This document shows positions 1-10,512 of a stretch of DNA of 64,000 nucleotides, piece by piece. The stretch is taken from positions 868,001 through 932,000 of the forward strand of contig JAGYVD010000003.1 of the NCBI GenBank assembly GCA_021209875.1, in the 5' to 3' direction. Every line of letters begins with the position of its first letter. The first letter of the stretch is position 1. Position numbers and translations under genes: made by a program. The notes beneath the pieces were generated by a model. It did no database searches. It saw only the letters and a program-made list of their open reading frames with translations, and was not told where the DNA came from. Source of the DNA: Rosellinia necatrix. Its lineage: Eukaryota > Ascomycota > Sordariomycetes > Xylariales > Xylariaceae.

Positions 1-61
1 GCCCTCGTCATCTTCGTCATCGAAAACCCTGTCTCCTATACTCAAGATCTCATATCACACG

Positions 62-1516
62 ATGGACCTAATACCATACCTCCCCAAAGAACAGCAAGAG
101 TTACTTCTTGCTGGTCCTGCTCTCGCGCCGCCTAATGGAACAATCGCCAATTTCGAAAATCCGCCTAATAAGAACGAAATTGCCCATGCGACCTTCGTCA
201 TCTGTATATTCTTCGCCACTTTCAGTTTTCTCGTGCGCATGTACGCTAGATTGGTGGGATTAAGGGCAGCGAAGCTTGAAGATGGCAAGTACAATATCAG
301 TGCGCGTGGGAAGCTTTCTCGAGTCAGTGACTAACTCGATTTTAGGCCTTACATTCGTGGCCTACGTACGTCAGCATACCCCGACAATAACAAGTGTATA
401 TTGACATCTCTTCCCTAGGCAACCTTCATCGGCTACATATACTGTTGCTATCGCTTAATGGCCGAATATGGGTATTTCATACATCAATGGGATCTTCATC
501 TTGGTGATCTTATCGAAATTACCTATGTAGGATGCATTCTGATTTTGAAGTGTCATGTTCACATAAACTAAATCGCTACAGATCCTTCAAATCGGCGGTG
601 TTCTATATTCGGTTACGCTTCCATTGCTGAAGGCTTCGATCTTGCTAGAATGGACACGGCTTTTCGTGCCTCAGGGAACACGCAACCTCTTCTGGTGGCT
701 CTGCGTCATCCTATCAGGAATCCAGCTCTCTTTTCTCGTCGCATCAGTCTTCGCCCTGTCCTTTGCATGCATCCCATATGAAAAGATTTGGGATTTTACT
801 GTTGCTGGGACTTGTATTAAGAAATCCGAGCTCGAAATTGCATCAGCCGCGATCCACTTCACTTCCGACCTCGTTATCCTCGTTCTTCCACAACGAGTTA
901 TTTGGTCTTTGCACATGACCTTGAGGAAGAAAGTTGGCGTCTCGGTTATCTTCTCGCTAGGTGTATTGTAAGTGCCTAATAAGGGGCATAATGCTTATGC
1001 ATCACTAACTCGAGTACAAATAGGGCGTGCCTATCTGCGATCTTACGATTAGTCTCCACGATTGAATACTCGACGTCAGACGATGTCACTTACGCTGTAT
1101 CTGCTGTAGTTCTTTGGGCTCTGGCAGAAATGACGTGCGGTTTTATCGTTCTTGGCATGCCCACAGCACCAAAAGTCCTTCTCGAGACAGGACTCATAAA
1201 CAAAATCAAGTCATCTTTCAGGTCCTGGAGTGGAAGCAGACCTGGCGAGCTGAAGAGCACGGGATTATCTGACACACCCAAGTCATCGAACACCGTGCAG
1301 TCATACCGGAAGATTGACGACAGGGGCGTTCCTCTCCAAACTCTGAAGAGCGTAGACGGTTCAGAATCAACGGAACGCCTCCGTGACCTTGCGACCAGGC
1401 CCGAAAATTCTATTATTCGCACAACGCACCTGAGTACAACGGAAGATTACGACTATGGACGCCAGGTACAATACGACCAGCTTCAACGACAACACCCCTG
1501 GTGTGCGAAAGAATAA
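62..1516 (+). CDS. Rhodopsin-domain (PTH11-like) seven-helix membrane protein
   Basis: Predicted plasma-membrane protein of the large fungal rhodopsin-domain/PTH11-related family, proposed surface sensors; no ligand can be inferred. I read five exons: 62-284, 346-365, 419-526, 582-967 and 1024-1516, about 409 aa. Hydrophobic helices begin at HATFVICIFFATFSFLVRM and continue through the GLTFVAY-ATFIGYIYCC, LQIGGVLYSVTLPLLKASIL, WLCVILSGIQLSFLVASVF, AIHFTSDLVILVLP, VSVIFSLGVLACLSAILRL and VLWALAEMTCGFIVLGMP stretches. The segment VHQWD-like (IHQWDLHLGD) and the DLVILVLPQRVIW segment are typical of the family. The C-terminal tail is soluble and Ser/Thr-rich and ends near DYDYGRQVQ. There is no N-terminal CFEM domain. 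Intron 1 uses a GC donor (GCAAGT), exon 2 is only 20 bp, and intron 3 has a weak GTAGGA donor, so splice sites need RNA support. The family call is firm; exon details are moderate. Confidence 0.82.
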
Positions 1517-3278
1517 ACTGGCCTCCAGGCCCTCATCACCGGCCATGTCGGTGCTGTATAGATTATTCTCCATGCGCCTACACATTCACCAGGGCGGCAA
1601 TTTACGAGTTCATGTTCCGGGCAAAATGGCGTTAAAAAACTACAACCTCAAGGGAGGACTCTAGGGAAAAGCAGGCGTGATACTATTCAAACTCAGCACT
1701 TTGTGGTGTCTGTATTCATACCCATAAGATACCAATAGTTATTAAAGTAATAGGAATACATAGTTATTGAAGGAATTAATCGAAAGATTGAAATTCACCT
1801 CACAAAAGTTTGCGGATATTCCCGTGAGCCGTTTGGATCTAAAAGAGCCCTTATTGTTCCATCGCAATCTCGGTACGTTATAGATACTATAGCGTTGCCT
1901 TTAAGAATCCTTCGAACCCAAATCTATGGTACCGCACGAACACCTTGGGGAGACGCAACTCACCATGCCCTAGAACAATCTCAATGTTGGTCTAATGCAG
2001 GTGAGCCCCTGCTCGCGCAGATCTGCTACCCCATTTCGTTGCCACTAGAGGCCGTTAGAGGGAGCCGTCCCATCCCGTCATCCAGCCACCCTTCACGCCC
2101 CATGTCAGGCTCGACAACCCAACATACCTCTATTACATATCGTTTAGCCGAGGGCCAGGTCTGCCATGTGCTGAATGGCGTGAAAACCGCACCCGTTGCT
2201 CCCATACAGTAACGCGAATTATATACCTCGTGTGGTCATCATGTGGACAGGTACCTGCCGTAACAGTTAGTACCCCTGTTACTATACTGCGCCCAGACAC
2301 TTTGAGACATCAATACGCACACGCGGGATGCGCTGCACGCTGCAGCTCCCAGAAAAAGCCCACATCCGGTAGTTCTAGGTGTCATTCTCTATGCACTCCG
2401 TAGTCCGTTACGTAGTAATCGCCAGCCGTCCCCGCACGACGCCGCTGTATTCTTCTTCTGTCGCACGCTCTGTTCTCGGGTGCCCAAGACAAGGATCGCG
2501 GGCTGCACGTTCATTGGGTCACAAGATGTCCGCTCGAAACCAGTCGAATTGCCGAGGGAGTATAGTAATGCCATTTTCGTGCCGTTGGATACCGTAGCTA
2601 GCGTACGAGTGCAGCAGACGGAAACCTAACCTAGACCTGACTGGGGTAAGACTGGACGGCTCTCTGGGCCGTCATCTTAGGGCGGCCAGGCAGGCCCTCA
2701 ACGTTAGTGTTGGCGTTGACTGCTAACTAGCATTGATACCTGCCGAGGATGTTGTACGGTCGGCAGGTCTTCAAAAGCCAAACACGGCAGAGAATCCGGA
2801 CCCTTCTTGGGCTCCCTGTATGTTTGGAAATGATGTCTGTGACAATCAAGCCTATGGTCACCCGCCAAGCCTACCCCAACTAGGTGGGAGGGCGGAGCGA
2901 AGACCCTGAAAGGGAATCGTTAGCTCTTTCGCTTCCCCCCAGTTACGCTAGAAACAATGCCTCCCATCGTTTGAGGATGTGATCAGGTTACCTAGAGCGA
3001 TCGATGAAGCGTTCGTTGCATAGCATCATTTGTCCCCCATGTACCGCCCCGAGACACGGCCCTGTAGCAAAGTCTCAAAGAGGTGTCGCCAAACCAATAG
3101 TTCAGTTGTTAGCAATAATAGCTTTGTTTTTTTTTCAACAAGGTCGAGGCTGTTCGTTTATTAGCCTCATGATAGATTGTCGGAACATTCTCACGGACTT
3201 CTCTATGTTCATCCGATTGTATTCTACTACCAGTAAATAATACTCCTTCCAGGTTCTAGAATTAAGCCACATCCCGCT
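1517..3278. other. Intergenic, no gene recognised
   Basis: The short open frames here have no recognisable domain, no consistent splice structure and no codon bias. The first 300 bp after the rhodopsin gene are AT-rich and would hold its 3' UTR. From about 1890 the base composition is mixed. The last few hundred bases should contain the P450 promoter; I see no convincing TATA or repeat. Confidence 0.5.
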
Positions 3279-5084
3279 ATGTCTGTGCACGACGGCTTAT
3301 CTCTGGGATTGAAGTACGTTGCCGGCGCGACCGCCACTTATGTTAGTTCTCGCTGAAACACCGCGACCGTGGGACAAAGCGGCTGACGATTGAAACGGGC
3401 AGTGGCTTGCGGTATTCGCCTACAGAGCCCTACTCCATCCTTTGAGCAAATATCCCGGACCGTTTGTAGCCAAACTAACCGAAGGCTACGCCGGGTTCTA
3501 TGCCGGTCTACAACGACTGCACTTAGTCACGCAGCAGAATCACCAGAAGTATGGTATGTAGTCATACAATCAGGCCCATCGCGTATCACGTTATTCACCT
3601 AACAATATGTAGGCAGTGTAGTTAGGATTGCCCCCAACCGCCTCGTATTCAACAGTGCAAAGGCGCTTCATGGTAAAGACTCAGCGCTCCTTGTTTTTTT
3701 GATGTTGAATCCTGGTAGCCCTAACAGAGTGTAGACATCTATGATAATGACAGGGTCGTCAAGTCGCACGTTTACCTGGTTACGCTGGGATTTACAGGGA
3801 CCATCAATGTGTTCAGCGTCATTGATAGAATTGCCCACCGTACAAAGCGGAAGCTGATCGGTGCGGGAGTCTCGGAGAGAGCTATGCGGGAGTTCGAGCC
3901 CACCATGGCCGGCCAGATTGACATCTTCTTGAAGCAGATACTGGAGTCCAGCCGAAAATCGGAAGCGGTGAACATGTCAACTCGTTGCAAACGCTTGACG
4001 ATGGACGTTATAGGTCTATTGGCCTTTGGCTATTCTATGAATACTCAGACCGAGGAACGCTATCGTACCCTTCACGGTGGGATCGAGGCTAGTAACGCGC
4101 ACAACAATGTGCTCATGCAATGGCCGAAGCTACAGTCACGGGTGATTGCTTATCCCTTGCATTACCTTACTCTGTCCGCGCAGAAACAAGCATTTGAATT
4201 AATAGAGAATATGATCAAAACGCGAACGGCCGAAGGCAAGGATTCTCGCCGCGACCTCTATGCGCAAGTTGCCGATCAGTTGGAATCCAACCCCGAGTTC
4301 CGCCACAGTGACATATGGTCCGAAGCACTCTTTTTGATTCCAGCGGGTAAGGAGAGACAAATACAGGGAGATATTGAATCCGTCAACTAATAAACCATTA
4401 GGAGGCGACACGACAGCAGCTGGCATCAGTGCCCTGCTCTTCTACCTAGCCCGCCACCCGGAATGTTACCGCAAACTACAGCAGGAGATTCATACTACTT
4501 TCTCTAGTAGCAGTGAAATCCACGGTGGCTCACAACTATCTAATTGTCAATACCTCCGCGCCTGCATCGACGAGGCACTCAGGATATCATCCCCAGTTAA
4601 TGGCACTCTCTGGCGCGAGCTCGCAGCCGATGATGATGGAAGCAGGCCTTTCGTCGTCGACGGTCATGTGATCCCCAAGGGGGTCCAGGTTGGCGTCAAT
4701 ATGTATACGTTACACCATAACCCCGAGTACTTCCCCGACCCCTATGCTTTCAAGCCCGAGCGGTGGCTCAGTGGCGATGAAAAGGAGATCCGTCATATGA
4801 AGGGAGCATTCGCTCCGTTTCAAATAGGCTACCGCGGGTGTGCCGGGAAACCAATGGCGTACTTGGAGGCAAGCCTAGTTATTGCAAAGCTTCTGTGGTA
4901 TTTCGATTTTGAGTCAGCGCCTGGGGAAGCCGGTCAGGTTGGCGGCGGGAAGGTTGGCGATGAGACAGGGAGGCATAGACCAAACGAATTCCAGATGTAT
5001 GATGTGTTCGCTTCAGGCCACGATGGGCCAATGTTAGTATTTAAGCCTCGTGGGAATCACTGTGAGGAGCTCAGCACACAGTAG
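3279..5084 (+). CDS. Cytochrome P450 monooxygenase, five exons, intact
   Basis: Haem-thiolate monooxygenase, probably anchored in the ER by its N-terminus; the substrate is unknown. Exons are 3279-3341, 3403-3553, 3613-3672, 3735-4346 and 4402-5084, all joining in frame to 522 aa. The start is chosen because ATG 3279 opens a short first exon whose phase-0 splice joins the hydrophobic anchor (LAVFAYRALL) and the proline hinge (KYPGPF). Other motifs are the I-helix AGGDTTA (about 295-300), the ExxR motif EALR (about 353-356), PERW, and the haem loop FQIGYRGCAGKP with Cys about 442. The hinge and RIAPNRLVFN segments are typical of the fungal CYPs around trichothecene and benzoate hydroxylases, but the subfamily cannot be assigned by eye. 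All key residues are present. The neighbours (rhodopsin-domain protein, PLP enzyme) suggest an accessory-metabolism context without proving a cluster. Confidence 0.92.
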
Positions 5085-6295
5085 GAATGCCTAGGGCGGG
5101 TATTTTTGGGTTGGGATCGGTCATATACTCATCTATTCATACTAACTTGTATGTTATTAATGCACATGATACCACTTATCTTCTACAATTCTAATCATTT
5201 TACTGACATCCTACTCCCAACATCATCCTTCACCACCAACCTCCTGATAAAGGCACTCGAACACAATTACAGTCTACCTGTAGCGTATTGACGTGGTTAT
5301 ATTAATACCTGTCTTGCTCTCTCGCATAATTAGTTACTTATTATTGGAATATGTGCTGCCTAATCCGCCGATGATTGTAGCTGGCAACTGACTTGATTGC
5401 GTGAATAGCTACTAGGCTGATCTCTCAATCGCGCAACTGAACGGGGAGAAGTTGCTTGTAATTTTTAATTTAAGTTACATAACTACCTTATAAGCATGGA
5501 GCGGTGATGACTGCAGGTCCCGTGATATTTATAAAGACTAGAGAATAACTCAATCAAACTTTCCTATGTTAACAACCCAGAGCCTCAATTTTATTCTTAC
5601 CTAATTAGCAACACGCCCAAAGTTCATCTACCTGTTCATACCTCTGCATGCTATCATATTGGCTATTCTCAGCAGACCTCCTCAAAGACTGGTACGATTT
5701 TATTCAGAACTCGTTAATTTCAGCAACTTAAAAACGCCAAAAGAGGAGAGACTTGAAGTAATGATAGGGGTAACTACGTCTCGAGCTTTGAGGGTCAGGT
5801 TGTGATGTTGAGTCCACGAAGTCATGATCTGGCATCATACTTAGACATAACCATATTATATAGATAGAGCTTGCAAGGCCTGAGACACTCGAAAAGGTAG
5901 ACTAAGGAGTGATTAACACCCTGTACCGGCATTAACCTTAATCAATCAATCAACCAAACAATCGATCAAGCAATCAACCAACGAGCCAATTAATTAGTCA
6001 ATTAACCAACGAACTAATCAATCGACCAACCAATCAATTCACTTTAGTAACTGAATTTTGCTCAATCCTCTCGATCATGTGTCTTAATGTTATGTCACTC
6101 TGAAGAAATGGGGCATACAATACTTCATTCTTATCGTTTCCTCCACTAGTCTCTCTATGCCTCCCCCAAACACACTCTTCGTATACATTGTTCACTCAGA
6201 TCACCCTTCCAACCAACTTCTTTCAGAATTTCCGCGAGCTGTTTTTCACCTAGCTTTCACCGAGCCCCTGCCAAACCTAGGTGCAAGTCAGGATC
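5085..6295. other. AT-rich intergenic spacer
   Basis: No coding signal. It is AT-rich with TTAAT/ATTAA runs and contains a degenerate tetranucleotide tract at 5939-6043. The last 150 bp are pyrimidine-rich, as in a fungal 5' leader ahead of the F-box/ankyrin gene. Confidence 0.5.
5939..6043. repeat. Degenerate AATC/AACC tetranucleotide tract
   Basis: About 100 bp of imperfect units such as AATCAATCAATCAACC, with AACCAACG and AATTAATT variants. It is non-coding and simple-sequence in nature. Confidence 0.75.
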
Positions 6296-7000
6296 ATGGA
6301 CACCTTGGAGACGGCTGTCGCTGATCTCCACATCGCCCCCCGTAATGACAGTCAAGTTCCAAGCGTCAACCAACAACCGGAAACTCAGATTACAGGCGGA
6401 TGCTTTCAAAACCTATCTCCCGAGATTTGGCTAATAGTTAACGACCACCTCGACTCTCTATCCGATACCTTTCGCCTTTCGCGCGTCAATAGGTTCTTGT
6501 AGTCGCTTCTCATACCTGCTCGCGCAAGGCCCGAGGCGAAGAGGCACGCCGTGGTTCCTACGCCCCATGAATTTTACAGGCCAAGCATGCTATGTTTAGA
6601 GATCAAGAGGAATCCCTCCTGCTTGGGCGATATTCGCAAGATCATCGCCGTATACAAGGAAGCCAACCCTGCTCTGATCGAGACCAATAGAACCCCGTGT
6701 CACAGGCCACCGCTCCACGTGGCGGTGGTGCTGAATCGCCTCGACATCGTCGAACTGATACTGGACGCCGGGGATAGTATCAATGTAAGATGGTCCCTGG
6801 GTTTGGGCAACTAATGCCATACTAAGGCACACGAGGAATGCTTCAGCCAGAGACGGAGACGCTGCAAAAATGCCCTTACCCTTGCGAAGGAATATGGACA
6901 CAGCGAGATGCAAAACTATCTCATCCAACGAGGCATCGAGGAACTCACCTGGGATAAGCCAGGTCTGCGTATTAAATTGGTGCAGCTTGGAACCTACTAG
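6296..7000 (+). pseudogene. F-box/ankyrin protein with an in-frame amber codon
   Basis: Two exons, 6296-6784 and 6827-7000, joined by a phase-0 intron (GTAAGA...CTAAG). The N-terminal part carries an F-box-like stretch, LSPEIWLIVNDHLDS followed by FRLSRVNRFL. Next comes an ankyrin repeat: RPPLHVAVVLNRLDIVELIL, a Gly/Ala-poor turn, and NALTLAKEYGHSEMQNYLIQRG in the second exon. Fungal F-box/ankyrin proteins are thought to act as SCF adaptors or in protein interaction. A TAG codon at 6500-6502 interrupts the frame straight after the F-box, but the same frame continues without another stop and still looks coding (LLIP, then EAKRHAVV). No GT-AG intron long enough to remove the TAG is visible. I therefore call a recent nonsense allele or sequencing error. 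ATG 6296 is the first ATG in the frame. Confidence 0.6.
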
Positions 7001-7388
7001 GATGCTCGGTGCGCCATGGTGATGAGGCGTAAACTCTGGTAATTGCATGTGATAACATACCAAGAAGAATTGAATCCTTCGGTCCAAATACGCCCGGTTA
7101 CTGGCTTTTCGCTTGTCTGTATATCCAGTGATCCGTGGCATCCTGATATGTGATCAAAAGGCAGTAACGTGGTGCTATAGACTTCAATTTGTCAGGTGTA
7201 TAAAGCACACGGCGTGGTACTAGCCACCTTACGGTGTGGTTCAAGTAGTGTACTGGAGTATATAAAAGACTAGTTAAAGGCGTCTCACCCTAGATGGTGT
7301 AAGAAAAGTGTGGGTTAGGATTAACATCAACCAAAAGCATGGGGCAGAGCAGGGCCGATAAATTTCGAGATTAATATACGCGTGATAA
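7001..7388. other. Convergent intergenic spacer with a repeat copy
   Basis: This short spacer lies between the convergent ankyrin and PLP-enzyme genes. It holds the two 3' ends and one copy of the dispersed LTR-like repeat (about 7190-7310). No gene is seen. Confidence 0.5.
7190..7310 (+). repeat. Dispersed LTR-like repeat, copy A (fragment)
   Basis: It begins TGTCAGGTGTATAAAGCACA and continues with GTGGTACTAGCCACC, TTACGGTGT, a TATATAAA box, TTAAAGGC and CTCACCCTAGATGG. The same order of words recurs at 16083-16280, 16859-17075 and, inverted, 17330-17590. This copy is truncated after about 120 bp. Confidence 0.65.
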
Positions 7389-8734
7389 TCACACTTTGGC
7401 TGCCTCGCCGCGTTTGACCCTCTCACAAAGTTCAAGAAGCATCCGGCCAGTCCATTCGAAATCCTCCATATCCAGATATACCTGGGCACTCAATCTAGCC
7501 CACAGCCGGCCCCCGTGGATAATCATGGCAACGAAGGTTTTGTATTCCTTGACCATCGTCCTCATCATCCAATCCTGTGTTTCGACCGACGCCACGCTCG
7601 CATCGAGGGGCAGGACGACGTTGGTCATCGCACACTTCGACAAAGTCCGCGACTTGTTGTCGAGGACTCCAGTCCCGAGGATGGCGGCCACTCGCTTACC
7701 CCCTTCCCGGGCTAGCGTCTGGATGTAGTCCATGATCTTGGCCTCGCCCCCGAGGACGCGCCTGCGCCACGCGATGGCCTCCCGCACGCAGGCGTACGGG
7801 CTCGTGTCGATCGTGCCGACGAACTCGAAGTTGTTGACGAACGCGGGCTTGGTGGACGGAGGGAGGGGGTTGAAGCGGGACCCGGACTGCGGGATGTACC
7901 CGTGTGAGGTCGGCATCGTGGACGTGATCATGTGCTGGTTGCGCGGCGGGACGTAGAACATCGCGCAGCCCTTGGGCACGAAGAGCCACTTGTGGCAGTT
8001 GGAGACGAAGAAGTCCGGGTCGAGGCGCCCGAGGTCGATGTCGACCATCCCCACGCCCTGGGCGCCGTCCACCAGGCTTAGGACGCCGGCGTCCCGACAC
8101 GCCTTGATCAGCGCCTCGAACGGGAAGCAAACACCCGGAAGGCTCGAGACGACGTCGAACAAGCAGACCTTGGCGCGCTTCCCGGCACTCTTGATGCTGC
8201 CTAAAGCGTCATGGAAGGCCTTTACGATATCCTCGTCTTCGCACGGGTAGGTGATGCTGATGGCTCGCGATGATACCCTTCCCAGGCCGGTGTCTACCTC
8301 GTGGTCGATGATCTTGCCGCACCCGCTGTAGACGGTGCTGAAGTAAACGATCTCGTCTTTCCCGTCATCGTCCCAGGTGAGATTGTGGAGGACGGTGTTG
8401 ATTCCTGTAGTGGCGTTCGAAACGAAGACGATCGTGTCGGTGGGCACGTTGACGAACTTCGCCATGGCCTCCCTGCACTCGTCTAAGATGATGGGGTACT
8501 CATAGCGGATGTAGCTGTCGGGCATGGCTTCACAGAGATCCTGGTAATGCCTCATGTGTTTTCTGATCTCGCGTGGTGTGGCACCAAATGAGCCTGCTAG
8601 TATCAACACGGTTCGGTTCATTCGGTACGATTGCGATTATCTGCCTTACCATGATTGAGGTTTCGATGTTCAGGGTGGAACTCGAATTGCTGACGCGCCT
8701 CCTTTCCGAATGCCGATGTTTCTTTGTCACCCAT
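7389..8734 (-). CDS. Class V aminotransferase-like PLP enzyme
   Basis: Fold-type I PLP enzyme of the class V aminotransferase/cysteine-desulfurase superfamily, in the fungal group often annotated isopenicillin-N-epimerase-like or hercynylcysteine sulfoxide lyase-like. Two exons: 8734-8650 and 8593-7389, 429 aa. The long reading frame alone starts too late. Splicing a 29-residue first exon (MGDKETSAFGKEARQQ...) across GTAAGG...TAGCAG restores the family-typical N-terminus, NLNHG joined to SFGATP. PLP contacts visible are FVSNATTGINT (phosphate loop), Asp about 204 in LVDGAQGVG, and the Schiff-base Lys about 230 in SNCHKWLFVPKG. It probably acts in the cytosol on a small amino-acid-derived substrate. 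GC-rich third positions contrast with the AT-rich spacer around it. The superfamily is certain, the reaction is not. Confidence 0.9.
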
Positions 8735-10512
8735 ATTGCTGTCTTGTTCGGGAAAGAAAATTCGCGTATGATACCACCCACTTGACGCTTCTCTTGAGTT
8801 GACAAGAGCGAGCTTACTTATTGTGCACCGAATGGGAAAGATGTTGGCTGCATCATAGACCCCCCCATGAGGGCCTGACGCACAGCTTCGGCACGAGTCA
8901 CGGACAACGCCCGGTCTTCGGGCACCAGGAATACCAGCCCATCTTATAATTGAGTCTGGGGGCTTGAAGCGACCATAGTTTTCATGAGTCGGCTGCGGCT
9001 AAGGTCGCTATGCCGTGAACCAGTTACGCACTAGACCTTCGACTCACCCGTCTTCAGAGGATTGGGCTGTGGTGCGAGTGATGCGGAGAGCTCCCCTCCC
9101 ATGGGTTTCCATAGATGTTTATTGGTCTATGTACGGCGATTAGGCCCTCACACCCCAAGCCGAAGGGCGTGGAATGGCAGAGCACTACGTCCGATGCCGA
9201 CGTGCCTCTTCATTCGCATGCGAGTTCATGAAGGTGGTGGTTGAATCTTCAATTCGTTGTGGCTTGTTTAGACCGACAGAGACACCGCGTTTAGCCGATG
9301 ACGAAATGCTATTCCGAAGCCGGAGGATGACATAAACATAAATAAGTCCCCCATTCAAGGTAGTTATAGTGTAGACTTAGGCTTGGCTATGCCTCCATTA
9401 CCCTATCCATCACACCTGCAGGGTCCCCCTTTGGATGGTTCTATTGAGATACTACGGTGTTGATATGTTACAACATTCTCGTATTTGAGGCCAAGCCGGC
9501 GTACGGCGTAGATTGGGAAGTAGGGTTTCGATATAAACCTTTGTCCTTAAGCCATTAAGGGTATCAATTAACTTGGAGTTTTGGACTCCTAGCTTATATG
9601 TATGTATATACGTAGCTTATATGTCTTGGCGTCCGGTTAGCTCGTGCCCGTGCTATGGATGCGTAGTACAGAATGAATGAACCATACCAAGTCGAATGTA
9701 CGGTAGAAATAGGCAGGCGACAAGAACTATCGAACGCTCCACAGGCTGAAGTACTTATAAGCCTGAAGATGGAAGACGGACTGATTCGTGGAAGAAACGG
9801 GCTAGTCACCTTGGCGTGTCGACACCATGGTTGGCTTACGTACTGGCAATGGTTCTGGGCTTGATATAATGGCGAATTATCTAGTCTAGGATAGGTAGGA
9901 CACCCAGGATTGCCCTATTTAGGCGCCGCCGGTGGAAAACCGAAGGGATGACTAGGGCCCCTGGATCGACAATCACGTACCCTATTGAGTTTAATCTGGG
10001 GGAAACACGGCCCGGAGCCAGGTTCCGCACGCTATACTTTGCGCTCTATCGCCAAATTATGCGCCAACGTCGCCTTTGACAAGACAATGACTGACGATGC
10101 AGACGCAGGACGAGCCGTCCGAGCATTTGCCGAGAAGCGAGAGAGAGCTCCAGCCGGCGAATGGGACAGCCCAATCTAACCTCATCACGGGGAATGCGGC
10201 AAGGGGGCCAGTCCGTCACCGATTCGCTCCTCCGCAGTTTACCAGATCTGGCTGATTCGCGGGGCACGCTGCCATGCACTACCGTTGCTAAGTCCTGCTG
10301 CTCGTGGCCGCAACATATTAGCTGTGGGCCGTTCCAAGCATTTCCCCAGGCCTCGGGGGTGAAGGACGAACGATGCAAGGCGTCCTCGGCCTGGGTATAA
10401 GATGGGATGGGGTGGACTGCTTCCCCGCGGTAGGTCGTCCTATTGAGAGGCTGGGTTTTGGGAAGAGGTTTTCACGCGACGTCTTACCCCCCCCCCCTCT
10501 TACGTTTGAACG
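8735..10512. other. Intergenic spacer upstream of the beta-glucosidase
   Basis: This is a divergent promoter region between the PLP enzyme and the GH3 gene. No open frame has recognisable domains or splice logic. Scattered TA-rich stretches (9580-9620) and mixed-composition DNA are present, with candidate GH3 control sites near 10259-10430. The tract of C residues just before ATG 10513 belongs to the GH3 leader. Confidence 0.5.
10259..10428 (+). promoter_or_regulatory. Candidate GH3 promoter: TATA-like box and two CreA/CRE1-type sites
   Basis: GCGGGG at 10259-10264 and its reverse complement CCCCGC at 10423-10428 fit the SYGGRG consensus of the fungal carbon catabolite repressor CreA/CRE1. 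A TATAAG word at 10396-10401 lies about 115 bp before the start codon. Cellulase-type beta-glucosidase genes are commonly under CRE1 control, so the arrangement is sensible. Such short words also arise by chance in GC-rich DNA. Confidence 0.3.
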
